64,000 nucleotides of DNA from Adlercreutzia equolifaciens DSM 19450 (GCF_000478885.1 NC_022567.1:2666001-2730000); one strand, 5' to 3'. Counted from the stretch's first letter, positions 1 to 8,781 are shown. Made by a program: numbers and translations. The notes: generated from the sequence alone by a model not told the origin.

Positions 1-545
1 CCGGCGTCATGGTGTCGTCGCTGTTCCAAGCCGGCGTCTCCTACGCCAAACTGGTGGCCGACCCCACCGATGAGCTCGCCGACATCACCTACTGGCTCAT
101 GGGATCGCTCACCGGCGCGAACATGCGCGACATCGCCATGGTGTTCCCCATCATGCTCGTCGGTTGCGCCACGCTGTTCGCCCTGCGCTGGCGCATCAAC
201 ATCCTCACCATGGGCGACGACGAGGCCGCCACCATGGGCGTGAACGCTCGGCGCACCCGCATCGTCGTCATCGTCGCCGCCACGCTCGTCACCGCCGCGA
301 GCGTCTGCGTCACGGGCATGATCGGCTGGGTGGGCCTCGTCATTCCGCATCTGTGCCGCATGCTCGTCGGCGCCGACTATCGCCGCCTCATCCCCGCGTC
401 CATGCTCATGGGCGCCAGCTTCCTGCTCATCGTGGACGACGTCGCCCGCCTTGCCACCACCGCCGAAATCCCCATCGGCATTCTCACCGCTTTCGTGGGC
501 GCGCCGTTCTTTCTGTACCTCATCACGCGGAAGAAGAAGCTATGA
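1..545 (+). CDS. FecCD-family iron/siderophore ABC transporter permease (5' end outside window)
   Basis: The frame is open to the left edge, so only about the last 180 residues are present. They form several hydrophobic helices with the FecCD hallmark GWVGLVIPHLCRMLVG at about residues 106-121 of the visible part, followed by the conserved LLIVDDVAR and EIPIGILTAFVGAPFF segments. This family builds the inner-membrane channel for ferric-siderophore, heme or cobalamin import. The stop overlaps the next start as ATGA, so it is translationally coupled to the ATPase; the binding lipoprotein follows. The substrate cannot be read from this fragment. Confidence 0.93.
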   Translation, partial: GVMVSSLFQAGVSYAKLVADPTDELADITYWLMGSLTGANMRDIAMVFPIMLVGCATLFALRWRINILTMGDDEAATMGVNARRTRIVVIVAATLVTAASVCVTGMIGWVGLVIPHLCRMLVGADYRRLIPASMLMGASFLLIVDDVARLATTAEIPIGILTAFVGAPFFLYLITRKKKL

Positions 546-1327
546 GCATCGACGTAGCGCACTTGAGCTTCTCCTACGGAAACCGCGAGATTCTGCACGA
601 CCTCTCGTTCTCCATTCCCGACGGATGCCTCGTGAACGTGCTCGGGCCCAACGGCGTGGGCAAGTCCACCCTGTTCCGCTGCATCTTGGGGCTCTCCCCG
701 CACTATAGCGGCACGATTCTGGTGAACGGGAAGGATCTGCGTACGCTTTCAGTGCGCGAGCGCGCCCGCGAGATCTCCTACATTCCCCAGTCGCACGCAC
801 CGGTGTACGACTACGAAGTGGTCGACGTGGTGCTCATGGCCACGGGCAACGATCTGAAGATGCTCGCCACGCCCGGGGAAGCCCAGCTGCAGCGTGCCCA
901 CGAGGCGCTGGCCCGCATCGGCATCGAGCACTTGGCCCATCGCACCTATACGCAAATCTCCGGCGGCGAGCAGCAGCTCGTGCTCATTGCCCGGGCGCTG
1001 GCCCAGAACGCGCGCACCATCATCATGGACGAGCCCACAAGCGCGCTCGATTACGGCAACACCATGCGCGTGCTCTCCTGCGTGCGGCAACTCGCCCGCG
1101 AGGGGCTCTCCATCGTGCAATCGACCCACAACCCCGATCACGCCTTCCTCTATTCCGATGCCACCATGGTGCTTTCCAAAGGCGGACTTAAGGCATTCGG
1201 CAACCCCCACGATGTCATCACCTCCGAGCTCATCAGCGAGCTGTACGACATCGAGGTGGAGGTCAATTCCCTTTATGGCGACAAGGTGCGCGTCTGCGTG
1301 CCCGTTCGCGAGATAGAACGTTCCTGA
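542..1327 (+). CDS. FecE/FepC-type ABC transporter ATP-binding protein
   Basis: A 261-residue ATPase. Walker A GPNGVGKST lies at about residues 35-43, the Q-loop at IPQSHAP, the signature SGGEQ at 140-144, Walker B IIMDEP at 160-165, and the switch His in STHNPDH. The start is the ATG overlapping the permease stop; longer upstream readings only duplicate permease DNA in another frame. It energises the permease at 1-545 and is followed 22 bp later by the binding lipoprotein. The closest recognisable type is the FecE/FepC/BtuD group of iron-complex and cobalamin importers; substrate not resolved. Confidence 0.93.
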   Translation: MSIDVAHLSFSYGNREILHDLSFSIPDGCLVNVLGPNGVGKSTLFRCILGLSPHYSGTILVNGKDLRTLSVRERAREISYIPQSHAPVYDYEVVDVVLMATGNDLKMLATPGEAQLQRAHEALARIGIEHLAHRTYTQISGGEQQLVLIARALAQNARTIIMDEPTSALDYGNTMRVLSCVRQLAREGLSIVQSTHNPDHAFLYSDATMVLSKGGLKAFGNPHDVITSELISELYDIEVEVNSLYGDKVRVCVPVREIERS

Positions 1328-1349
1328 CTTGGGAGGAAAGGAAAACTGC

Positions 1350-2519
1350 ATGTTGAAACCTACGAGGAACAAACGCCGCATCGCGGCTCTGGCCGGGGCG
1401 TTCGCCCTGTCTGCCTGTCTGGCGCTGGGTCTGGCCGGATGCGCCGGCAACGAGGGCGACAGCACCGGCGAGCCCGCCGCACCGGCCACCGAGCAGGAGG
1501 CGAACGCCGACGCCGAGGCCGCTGCCGAGGCCGAAAGCGGCACCATCACCTTCACCGACGACCTCGGACGCACCGTGGAGCTGCCCGCGCAGATCGACAA
1601 GATTTGCCCGTCGGGCTTCACCGCCCAGCAGGTGCTGCTCACCATGGCTCCCGACAAGATGGTGGGCCTGGCCCAAGAGCTCAACGACGACCAGCTGAAG
1701 ATCTTCGGTGAGAAGTTCGCCGACTACCCGGTGTTCGGCGCGGTGCTCGGCGCCAAGGACGACCTGAACCGCGAGGCCGTGGCCGGCGCCGCGCCCCAGG
1801 TCATCATCGACACCGGCGAGGCGAAGAAGGGCGCCAAGGAGGATTTGGACGCGCTTCAGGAGCAGCTGGGCATTCCGGTCATCTTCATCGAGGCGAAGCT
1901 GTCCGATTACGGCGCGGCCTACGAGCGCCTGGGCGAGCTCCTGAGCATGGAAGAGCGCGGCAGCGAGCTGTCCACCTACTGCACGGACGTGTACAACAAG
2001 ACCGTCACCACCATGGAGAACATCCCCGAGAACGAGCGCGTGCGCATGGCCTACCTGCTGGGCGACAATGGCCTGAACGCCATCGCCAAGACTTCGTTCC
2101 AGGCGGCCGTGGTGGACATGGTGGCTGACAACGTCGTCGTGGTCGACGACGTGTCCGGCAAAGGCAACGGCAACGAGATCAGCCTCGAGCAAATCGCACT
2201 GTGGAATCCCGACCTCATCGTGTTCCAGACGGGCAGCATTTACGACACCGTGGGCGACGACCCGGCGTGGGCCGGCATTGCCGCCATCGACTCCGGCAAC
2301 TACTACCAGGTGCCCAACGTGCCCTACTGCTGGCTGAACAACCCGCCGACGGTGAACCAGCTCATGGGCCTGCAGTGGCTGCCGCGCCTGCTGTACCCTG
2401 ACGCCTTCGACGACTCCATCGAGGACGCGACCCGCGCGTACTACTCCACGATGTACAACTACGACCTGTCCGACACCGAGCTCGCCGACCTCATCAAGAA
2501 CGCCGTCCCGAAGGCGTAA
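1350..2519 (+). CDS. Iron-complex/cobalamin-type ABC substrate-binding lipoprotein
   Basis: A 389-residue lipoprotein. It has a basic N-terminus, a hydrophobic stretch and lipobox LAGC with Cys31, then an acidic Ala/Glu-rich linker. The mature part begins ITFTDDLGRTVELPAQ, the usual opening of FecB/BtuF-like (Peripla_BP_2) proteins, with two lobes joined by a helix. ATG 1350 is chosen because GGGAGGAAAGG lies 8-18 bp upstream. It is the third gene of the permease-ATPase-binding protein operon. The last 13 codons have a degenerate copy at 9431-9469. Confidence 0.92.
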   Translation: MLKPTRNKRRIAALAGAFALSACLALGLAGCAGNEGDSTGEPAAPATEQEANADAEAAAEAESGTITFTDDLGRTVELPAQIDKICPSGFTAQQVLLTMAPDKMVGLAQELNDDQLKIFGEKFADYPVFGAVLGAKDDLNREAVAGAAPQVIIDTGEAKKGAKEDLDALQEQLGIPVIFIEAKLSDYGAAYERLGELLSMEERGSELSTYCTDVYNKTVTTMENIPENERVRMAYLLGDNGLNAIAKTSFQAAVVDMVADNVVVVDDVSGKGNGNEISLEQIALWNPDLIVFQTGSIYDTVGDDPAWAGIAAIDSGNYYQVPNVPYCWLNNPPTVNQLMGLQWLPRLLYPDAFDDSIEDATRAYYSTMYNYDLSDTELADLIKNAVPKA

Positions 2520-2542
2520 GGAGCTCAACTCGCTGCCACGTT

Positions 2543-2577
2543 GAGGGGTTCCGAGCCGCGTGAGCTCGGGACCCCTC
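2543..2577. terminator. Hairpin between convergent genes
   Basis: Arms GAGGGGTTCCGAGC and GCTCGGGACCCCTC pair with one G-T wobble around a 7-nt loop, 24 nt after the binding-protein stop and before the convergent cytochrome stop. There is no T-run on either side, so its action as a terminator is an inference from position. Confidence 0.6.
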
Positions 2578-2660
2578 ATGGTATTGCGCACGTGATGTGC
2601 TGGATGAACAGGCATCGGCAATGCGCTCGACGCTCGACGCTCGACCGCCTCTAGCGAAGG

Positions 2661-3920
2661 TTAAGCAATCTGCGACATCCCCTCGGCAATGGCATCGTCA
2701 GCCTTCTGGAGCTGCTCGACGCTCTTGCTGAAGCTCATGGCAGCCATGGAACCGTCAGTGGGACGCATCGCAGTACCCTGATACAGGAAATACACGTTAG
2801 CGAGGTTGTAGGCATCCTTGGCAGCCTGCAGCTTCGCCTCATCGGCATTGCCAGCGGCCACAGCGTCGGCCAGCTTGGCATGGAACTCATCCAGCTTGGT
2901 CTTAGTAGCCTGCTGGATCTGCGCGAGCTCGTCCATCTTTCCCTTGACGAACGCAACCATGGCGTCAGCATCTTCAATACCCTGGCTCTTGTGGCACGTG
3001 AGACACTTTTCCAGCGCCGCCGGGTTCTCGAGCGGCGATTGCGTCATGTTGTGATATGTATAGGTGGTGCCGCCAGAGGCCTCGATCTGAGGCATATGGC
3101 AATCCGTGCAAGTGAGGCCCATCTTCTGGTGGTTGCTGTCTTGGAAGAGCTCCACTTCGGTACAGGCATCCGTTAGATATAGCACCGTATCAATCTCGGG
3201 ATCAAGCATGGGGACCCCTACCATGCCGGCGCAGATCGTTGTTTCAGTGACAGGATTCGCCTCGTAGTACTCCTTCATGGCACGAAGCATCTCTTCGGGC
3301 TCGAAGCCATACTTGTATTGGTCGATCCCTTTGTTCGCGTCCTCAAGATAGGCCGCACCCGGGAACATGGCGTGGCACTGGCCGCATACATAGTCCTCAG
3401 CAGGGAACAGTGCCTTAGCGCTCGTGGAAGTAGCGTCGCCGTAGGCGTTGCCGCCCTCTACGTTGCCTTCGCCAGGATCACCTACATGGCAATTGGTGCA
3501 ATTGGACCATTCCATCTCGTAGTCAGAGGCGTTTTTGTCAAGAATCACCGCGCCCTGTTCGTTATAAATAGTTTGGAAGTCTTCGCGGGCATGGCAAGCG
3601 GCGCAAGCCACTGCCGCGTCCTCTCCTCCAAAAGCCTGCTGGCTCGCCCCCGCAAAGGCGTCATAGGTGTGAGACATCTTCGCTTCCATGTAGGTGTTTC
3701 CCTCATTGGGATAAGCGGCTACCCATTCGGCAAGCGTCTTTTTGGCCACCTTCTCGGGAGCAGCAGTTTCTTGCCCTGGCTGCTCTTGCTGAACCGGTTC
3801 CTGAGCAGCGCCTGTATCCGCCGTCTGAGTCTGGGCCGCACAGCCAAGACAGCCGACCAGCGCTACGGCCGCCACCACCGTACCGGCAAGGGCGATCTTT
3901 CTCGGTTTCATGGTTTTCAT
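2661..3920 (-). CDS. Penta-heme c-type cytochrome, NrfA/cytochrome c552-like lipoprotein
   Basis: A 419-residue exported protein with a lipobox-like VGCLGC near residues 22-27 and an acidic/Gln linker. Five CXXCH motifs sit at about 106-110 (CAACH), 141-145 (CTNCH), 179-183 (CGQCH), 271-275 (CTDCH, followed by MP as in NrfA) and 306-310 (CLTCH), then a helical C-terminus. Order and length match the cytochrome c552 nitrite reductase family, but there is no CXXCK catalytic heme. It may therefore not be an ordinary ammonia-forming nitrite reductase; another reductase or electron-transfer role is possible. It lies directly downstream of the heme-sensor kinase/regulator pair. Confidence 0.85.
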   Translation of the reverse strand: MKTMKPRKIALAGTVVAAVALVGCLGCAAQTQTADTGAAQEPVQQEQPGQETAAPEKVAKKTLAEWVAAYPNEGNTYMEAKMSHTYDAFAGASQQAFGGEDAAVACAACHAREDFQTIYNEQGAVILDKNASDYEMEWSNCTNCHVGDPGEGNVEGGNAYGDATSTSAKALFPAEDYVCGQCHAMFPGAAYLEDANKGIDQYKYGFEPEEMLRAMKEYYEANPVTETTICAGMVGVPMLDPEIDTVLYLTDACTEVELFQDSNHQKMGLTCTDCHMPQIEASGGTTYTYHNMTQSPLENPAALEKCLTCHKSQGIEDADAMVAFVKGKMDELAQIQQATKTKLDEFHAKLADAVAAGNADEAKLQAAKDAYNLANVYFLYQGTAMRPTDGSMAAMSFSKSVEQLQKADDAIAEGMSQIA

Positions 3921-4010
3921 CGCTTCCTCCTCTCATCGGTCATTCGAACGATGCAACCTTCCAACCTTCTGGGGCCATGTTAGAGGAGATCCGATCGCAG
4001 ACGGACACTA

Positions 4011-4058
4011 TTGCGCTTTCGCAACGGTCTTCCTCTCCCTATCGCAACCTTTGCGCAA
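4011..4058 (-). promoter_or_regulatory. Candidate regulator-binding sites upstream of the cytochrome gene
   Basis: TTGCGCTTTCGCAA (4011-4024) is a 5-bp inverted repeat around 4 nt. TCGCAAC recurs at 4019 and 4042, and TTGCGCAA lies at 4051-4058. The same TTGCR-N4-SGCAA layout occurs twice before the sensor kinase (6379-6409), which suggests sites for the response regulator encoded at 4072-4815. Seen directly: the motif; function: inference. Confidence 0.45.
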
Positions 4059-4071
4059 GCCATCGACGCAG

Positions 4072-4815
4072 CTACTCCTCAAACTCGTCTCGCTCCTCGC
4101 CCCCTTCGTCGGTCAGCCGGTAACCGCAATGCCATACTGTCTGTACGTAGCGCGGCTCACTCGGGTCTGGTTCCAATTTGGCTCGAATGCGTCGTATATA
4201 TACAGAAATAGCAATAGCCGAGTCTAGGTACTCCTCACCCCAAATCTCCTCGATAAGGTCACGCTTGCTGTACACCTCGCCCGGATGCGATGCCAGTACG
4301 GCCATGATCCGCGATTCCTTAGGGGTAAGCTCGATCCGCTTGCCCGCCAGGCGCACATTTCCGGTGCGCACGTTCACTTCCAAGTCTCCCACTCGGTACA
4401 ACTCGCGCTGAGGCGCGGATGTCACGGCTTCCGCCGCAATTTGCGCGCGACGCAAAAGCGCTCCCACCCGCAGTCGCAGCTCTTCTCCACTGAAGGGCTT
4501 TACCAGGTAATCGTCCCCGCCAATGCCGTAGCCGATGCGCTTATCCACAATGTCGCCCTTAGCCGTGAGAAAGAGCACCGGAGTAATGCGATCGTGCTCG
4601 CGGATGCGCTCGCACACCTGAAAGCCATCGAGCACTGGCATCATCACGTCGAGGATAATCAAATCAGGCTGACTATCTCGAAACAGACGCAGCGCCTCCT
4701 GACCATTCGTCGCACGTAAGCAGCGATGGCCGTCCTTGGCAAGCATCTTCTCAATAGCGCTGCTCGAGCTGCTATCGTCATCAGCAATGAGGATCAGCGC
4801 ATCACGACGACTCAT
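4072..4815 (-). CDS. OmpR/PhoB-family response regulator
   Basis: A 247-residue regulator. The receiver domain (about 1-125) has the acidic patch ADDD at 11-14, phospho-acceptor D56 in LIILDVMMP, and the conserved Thr and Lys in LFLTAKG and YLVKPF. The C-terminal winged helix (about 150-240) contains ELTPKESRIMAVLASHPGEVYSKRDL cut here into its usual helix-turn-helix blocks. The ATG at 4813-4815 is chosen because the domain starts there; it overlaps the kinase gene by 14 bp, so the pair is co-translated. The likely target is the cytochrome gene 151 bp downstream. Confidence 0.92.
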   Translation of the reverse strand: MSRRDALILIADDDSSSSSAIEKMLAKDGHRCLRATNGQEALRLFRDSQPDLIILDVMMPVLDGFQVCERIREHDRITPVLFLTAKGDIVDKRIGYGIGGDDYLVKPFSGEELRLRVGALLRRAQIAAEAVTSAPQRELYRVGDLEVNVRTGNVRLAGKRIELTPKESRIMAVLASHPGEVYSKRDLIEEIWGEEYLDSAIAISVYIRRIRAKLEPDPSEPRYVQTVWHCGYRLTDEGGEERDEFEE

Positions 4816-6322
4816 GATTTCCCCCTTCACGGAAAGACAACGAATCAACGGACGACTCCGAGAGCAAACTCTCCCCGCCGTCGATGTCTTCGATATCTTC
4901 GATTTCATCAGGAATGGCCGGCAAGGGCAGCTCAACAGTAAAGCAACTGCCCTTCCCTTCTGCGCTCTTCACAGAGACGTCGCCGCCCATCATGGCAGAG
5001 AAATTGCGCACGATAGACAGACCGAGGCCCGTACCCCCCTCGCTCGTTGTTTCCGAATGGGGGGCGCTTACGAAGCGATCGAAGACGTGATCGAGCTGCT
5101 CGGCGGGAATGCCGCAGCCGTTGTCGCGCACGCAAACGACGAACCGTCCTTCCCGATAGGCGAGCCGTAACTCAACCCAACCACCCGACTCGGTGAACCG
5201 CAGCGCATTGTTCACCAAATTCACGACGATGCGACGCAGCACCTCCTCATCGCCTAAAAGCAGCGGCGTATCAGGACGCACCGTCACCTTAAGCGATACG
5301 CCCTTCTTCTTAGCCAGCGGTCCCATGGTGGCTCTCACCTGACTGGCCAAGTCGTACACATCGAACTCGTCTTGGGCGAGACTGAGCGTGCCCGCCTCCA
5401 GCTTGGCCGCATCCAGCACGTTGTCGATCATCGCCAACAACACACGAGCGTTCGTTTCCACCTCATTCACTAACACGCGACTTTCCGGCGAGTCGTCGGG
5501 CACGCGCTCTTTCCACAACTCCGTGAAAGCAAGGATGGACGACAGCGGCGTTTTCAGCTCGTGGGTGATAATGGTAAGGAAGTTCGATTGGTCCTCGGCC
5601 TCATGACGCAGCTTCTTGTTCTCATCAACAATGGGGGCGGTAATCCAGGTACGCAGGCCCAAGGCAAGAATCAACGTAACCGATCCCATGAGCACGCAGA
5701 AAAACACCACGGTACTGGCCAGGTCGGCCTTTGCGTCGGCAATAATGGAATCCATGGGCATGACAATGGATACCGCGCCGGCCACATCTCCCTCGGTCAT
5801 GCCCTCTTTCGCATAACCTGTAACGTCCTCCTCGCCCGCCGGATCGCCATGGCACGGCAGACATCCCTCCTCCACTTCAAGCAGGCCCACATAGCGGAAG
5901 ACCGAGCTATCTCCTTGATGCTCAAGCCCGTAGTACTCTTCAACGACGCCCTCCTCGAAGACGGCAAGCGCCTTGCGCTCGAAGCTATCAGGGGCATCTT
6001 CGGTGTTACGGGGGCTTTCGCGAATATAGCGAATCGAATAGGCAGATCCTGCAGAGAAACGCTTGGCGATATCCTTGGCCGCCACTGCGCAATAGACCCC
6101 CGAGGTTTCGCCCGTCGCGCGATTGATCTGCGGCTGGACGGCATCGATATAGTCCCAGGCAGCCCCGATCTCAGCCGATAGCACACGGGCTTCAGCGAGA
6201 GCGCGCCGCTCGTTCTCAACGCTTTGGGCGTGGTAGGACCAGGCAAGGTACACGCACAATACAAGTACGCTTACCACACCGGCAAGCAGAAAGAACTTCT
6301 TCGCAAGGCGGCGCCGCTCCAA
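4802..6322 (-). CDS. Sensor histidine kinase with periplasmic DUF3365-type heme (CXXCH) domain
   Basis: A 506-residue kinase. TM1 is at about 10-29. The extracytoplasmic domain (30-200) resembles DUF3365/Tll0287 sensors, with a c-type heme motif CLPCHGDPAGE at about 154-164. TM2 is at about 204-224. The dimerisation His is H254 in THELKTPL, and the ATPase domain has NNALRF, DNGCGIP and GGTGLGLSIV. There is no HAMP domain, unlike the paralog at 41326-43068. The C-terminal 40 residues are acidic/Ser-rich. It partners the overlapping response regulator. Covalent heme suggests sensing of redox state or a small ligand; the signal is unknown. Confidence 0.92.
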   Translation of the reverse strand: MERRRLAKKFFLLAGVVSVLVLCVYLAWSYHAQSVENERRALAEARVLSAEIGAAWDYIDAVQPQINRATGETSGVYCAVAAKDIAKRFSAGSAYSIRYIRESPRNTEDAPDSFERKALAVFEEGVVEEYYGLEHQGDSSVFRYVGLLEVEEGCLPCHGDPAGEEDVTGYAKEGMTEGDVAGAVSIVMPMDSIIADAKADLASTVVFFCVLMGSVTLILALGLRTWITAPIVDENKKLRHEAEDQSNFLTIITHELKTPLSSILAFTELWKERVPDDSPESRVLVNEVETNARVLLAMIDNVLDAAKLEAGTLSLAQDEFDVYDLASQVRATMGPLAKKKGVSLKVTVRPDTPLLLGDEEVLRRIVVNLVNNALRFTESGGWVELRLAYREGRFVVCVRDNGCGIPAEQLDHVFDRFVSAPHSETTSEGGTGLGLSIVRNFSAMMGGDVSVKSAEGKGSCFTVELPLPAIPDEIEDIEDIDGGESLLSESSVDSLSFREGGNHESS

Positions 6323-6378
6323 CCCAACCCCCTCTCATGGACTGACCACCATTCCATTGTAGCGATTCGGTCTTCGCG

Positions 6379-6409
6379 TTGCGCCCTGGCAACGGTTGCA
6401 AAATCGCAA
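6379..6409 (-). promoter_or_regulatory. Tandem TTGCR-N4-SGCAA motifs before the sensor kinase
   Basis: TTGCGCCCTGGCAA (6379-6392) and TTGCAAAATCGCAA (6396-6409) have the same 5-4-5 inverted layout and are 17 bp apart, in the gap between the kinase start and the upstream gene. A matching site occurs before the cytochrome at 4011. Likely autoregulation by the adjacent response regulator (inference). Confidence 0.45.
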
Positions 6410-6473
6410 TAGTCGAGCATAGGGCCGAAGTCGCCAGCCGGAAATCGGCAGGGTTGTCGCAAGATGCCAGGGT

Positions 6474-7028
6474 CTAGCACCATGCGCCAAGCACATTTTG
6501 CGCGCCTACACAGCAATAACTCTTTTGGGATGCTAGAAGCGGATTTGCAGCGACGATATCATACGAGACGCCGGCGTTCTGAATAGAGGCATCGACCGTC
6601 GAGACGCCATCTATAGCGCATAAGTAGAGATTGCCACCCTCGAAGGAAAGGTTCTTCCGCAAGCTGATTTCGTAGCGCAAGGGACTCTCGCATAGTTGAG
6701 GAGCGTGCACGTGTTTGGCAGGCTCCAAGGCAAAGCGGGCGATAACCTTGTCCTTTTCCCTTCCTGAAGCGCGACCGAGAGCCTCCGCCTCATCGAACAT
6801 ATCGCGAGACAACGCATTGAGAACCATCACGCCTTCACGTTCGAAGTTCCGTTTTACCGTCTTGTCGCCATCCATACATAGCACAACCCCGAGCCCATCG
6901 TCCCAATAGAAGTTCACCCAGCTGACAAGGGCAAGATGAGGCGACTCGTTCTCGCTGTAGGTGCCCGCAGCAAAGAGCATCATGGGATGCGGAATGAACT
7001 GGTTCACGGCAAAAGTAGTGACGTCCAT
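6474..7028 (-). CDS. Flavin reductase-like (FMN-binding split-barrel) protein
   Basis: A 184-residue soluble protein opening VNQFIPHPMMLFAAGT, followed by LALVSWVNFYWDDG and KRNFEREGVMVLN. This is the pattern of the flavin reductase-like/FlaRed family that binds FMN in a split barrel. No signal peptide is seen. It lies upstream of the heme-sensor kinase on the same strand, 151 bp away, with promoter motifs in the gap, so probably a separate unit. The substrate is not identifiable; a flavin-linked electron-transfer or oxidoreductase role is the general expectation for the family. Confidence 0.75.
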   Translation of the reverse strand: MDVTTFAVNQFIPHPMMLFAAGTYSENESPHLALVSWVNFYWDDGLGVVLCMDGDKTVKRNFEREGVMVLNALSRDMFDEAEALGRASGREKDKVIARFALEPAKHVHAPQLCESPLRYEISLRKNLSFEGGNLYLCAIDGVSTVDASIQNAGVSYDIVAANPLLASQKSYCCVGAQNVLGAWC

Positions 7029-7097
7029 AGAGATCTCTTCTCATACGAATCGGCGCCTTCAATGACGCCGGCTTCTCATACATTGCGTCTATGCATT

Positions 7098-7141
7098 GGA
7101 CTGACTTTCGCGGAGAGGGAAGGCCGAGCGAAAGCCAGTCC
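7098..7141 (-). terminator. Hairpin downstream of the PPOX-family gene
   Basis: Arms GGACTGACTTTCGC and GCGAAAGCCAGTCC pair with one mismatch around a purine-rich loop, 25 nt after the stop of the gene at 7166-7567 and before the next gene on the strand. Probable terminator by position. Confidence 0.55.
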
Positions 7142-7165
7142 GATGTCTTCTCTCGATAAAACAGT

Positions 7166-7567
7166 CTACAGCTTTACCACCGTAGGCGCATTGCCGGTCA
7201 TATCAGCAATGGTCGCCTCGCCATCAGTCAGGTAAAACACTTCGAAAATGGGATTGTCCGCCGTCTGGTACTGGTCTTTCAGCAGAGGGATATTCATGCA
7301 GGCCTCCTTCACAGCACGATTGTCTTCGAACACCGCTTTCCCTCCCAAGCGGATCCACTGAAAGTCGGGAGCAGACGTGCACACTTCAACGTACGGATTC
7401 TCCTGCATCTCGGCAAACACGGTCTTCTGATTGCTGGTACCGAACCACAGCTTTCCTCCACGCTCCATCAAGAACATGAAGGGGCGGCACTTCGCCTTCC
7501 CATCGGCACCAACCGTGGCCAGATACTGGACGGGGTTTGCGGTAAAGAACTCGACGATTTCTTGCAT
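7166..7567 (-). CDS. Pyridoxamine 5'-phosphate oxidase-family flavoprotein
   Basis: A 133-residue single-domain protein. VEFFTANPVQYLATVGADGKAKCRPF, read as separate strands, is the standard opening of small PPOX-like/NimA-type FMN barrels, followed by KLWFGTSNQKTVFAEM and NPYVEVC. Such proteins bind FMN (some bind F420 or heme) and may reduce small substrates. It is divergent from the HxlR regulator at 7695, with about 127 bp of A/T-rich promoter DNA between them, so it is probably that regulator's target. Specific activity unknown. Confidence 0.85.
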   Translation of the reverse strand: MQEIVEFFTANPVQYLATVGADGKAKCRPFMFLMERGGKLWFGTSNQKTVFAEMQENPYVEVCTSAPDFQWIRLGGKAVFEDNRAVKEACMNIPLLKDQYQTADNPIFEVFYLTDGEATIADMTGNAPTVVKL

Positions 7568-7604
7568 GGCTCGCTCTCTTTCTCTCGGTTGCGATCTACC
7601 GGGA

Positions 7605-7662
7605 AAACTATATAATGAGTTACATCCTTATGGAAAGTAGGAACATCTTTGTAATATAGTTT
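7605..7662. promoter_or_regulatory. Divergent promoter/operator region of PPOX gene and hxlR-type regulator
   Basis: An A/T-rich patch in otherwise G+C-rich DNA. AAACTATAT (7605-7613) and ATATAGTTT (7654-7662) form a 9-bp inverted repeat spanning the divergent promoters. Candidate HxlR operator (inference). Confidence 0.4.
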
Positions 7663-7694
7663 CATTTTGAATCTATTAAGGTAAGGAGAGTTAA

Positions 7695-8234
7695 ATGGCA
7701 GCATCTTCCACCTATTCTCTTCCTCGGTGCCCCGTTGAAGTGACTCTTTCGCTCATCAGCAGCCGCTGGGTGGTGCTTATTTTGCGGGAACTTATCTACG
7801 GGACGCGACGCTTCGGGCAGATTCGCAAGGCGCTCGGCGGCGTATCGACCAAGGTACTCACACAGAACTTGCGAACCATGGAGGAGAACGGACTGCTCAC
7901 CCGCGAGACCTTTGCCGAAGTGCCTCCGCGCGTAGAGTACACCCTTACCGATTTGGGTCAAAGCCTGAGACCGGTGCTGTTCTCAATGGTGGAGTGGGGC
8001 TCTCAGTATGCGCAATTGCGCGAGCACCGACGCTCGGTGCGCTGCGATACCGGCGAGGTGCTCATCGTACGCCGCAACGGCGATGCCTACGTTGCTTTAA
8101 ACGAAGAAGGTAATGAAGTAGCACGCATCGTTCCAACAGATGCCGTATGGGCAGTTGAGATTAACGACCCGTATCGGGCGCATGTAGACGAAGCGGCTTT
8201 CATCGCCGCCGCTGAGGTCCTCGGGCAAGACTAG
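7695..8234 (+). CDS. HxlR-family transcriptional regulator
   Basis: A 179-residue winged-helix protein. The family pattern is clear: CPVEVTLSLISSRWVVLILREL, then FGQIRKALGGVSTKVLTQNL, LRTMEENGLLTR and a wing at PPRVEYTLTDLG. HxlR proteins usually open with a Cys before this helix, and Cys12 fits a redox- or electrophile-sensing residue. The last 65 residues are an extra beta-rich extension beyond the usual 110-120-residue length. Start ATG has AAGGAGAG upstream. It probably controls the divergent PPOX-family gene. Confidence 0.88.
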   Translation: MAASSTYSLPRCPVEVTLSLISSRWVVLILRELIYGTRRFGQIRKALGGVSTKVLTQNLRTMEENGLLTRETFAEVPPRVEYTLTDLGQSLRPVLFSMVEWGSQYAQLREHRRSVRCDTGEVLIVRRNGDAYVALNEEGNEVARIVPTDAVWAVEINDPYRAHVDEAAFIAAAEVLGQD

Positions 8235-8459
8235 CCTCTCGGAATGCATGACATTCTAATCGATTCGCAGCGCCCATCGAGGGCAGTTGCCTCAATAATT
8301 AGGATGCTCGCTGATGCGCCAGGCCGCACTTTCAGGTTGTGTAGATCCGAGGTTACTGATCGTCTACGGCAGCTCCTCGCCCAAAAGGAAATTGAAGAGA
8401 TTCAAATGGGGCACCCCGTCTTGCCCGCATCCGATGAAAGCCGCATCGGAGCACGCCCC

Positions 8460-8750
8460 CTACTCATCCGGGGAAAGCGTGACCTCATCGTAGACAAGGC
8501 CGCGCTCCTTTTCCAGATAACACAAGACTTCCGAGGCCGTCATGGCTTTGACCGGGCTCTTTGCCGCCAGCTCATTATCGCGCGTAACAAGATAGTCAGC
8601 TCCGACACGAGAGGCCGAATGGGCGATGAAATAGTCCTCTATGTCATGCCAATCAGACGTGAGCGCCGGCTTCAAGCAGGAAGTAATCAGAGGAATATCA
8701 ACCGCACAAGAGCGGAACGCCCCGCAGCAAGATACCCGAAAACCCCTCAT
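8460..8750 (-). pseudogene. N-terminally truncated PIN-domain (VapC-like) remnant
   Basis: The readable part contains SDWHDIEDYFIAHSASRVG, then ADYLVTRDNE and a closing MTASEVLCYLEKE segment. These match the C-terminal half of PIN ribonucleases: the third acidic residue, the ADxIVTRD strand and the TPxExL end. The N-terminal half with the DTNVLLD motif is missing; the frame upstream runs into HigBA promoter DNA within about 30 codons. It therefore looks like a decayed toxin gene cut when the region was rearranged. No antitoxin partner is visible. Confidence 0.55.
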
Positions 8751-8752
8751 TC

Positions 8753-8781
8753 TTGTAACGTGTCACGCGACATGTTACACT
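8753..8781 (+). promoter_or_regulatory. higBA promoter with overlapping operator
   Basis: TTGTAA (8753-8758) and TACACT (8776-8781) are 17 bp apart. The inverted repeat TGTAACGTGTC / GACATGTTACA (8754-8779, one mismatch, 4-nt centre) covers the spacer, as expected for autorepression by HigA. Confidence 0.65.
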
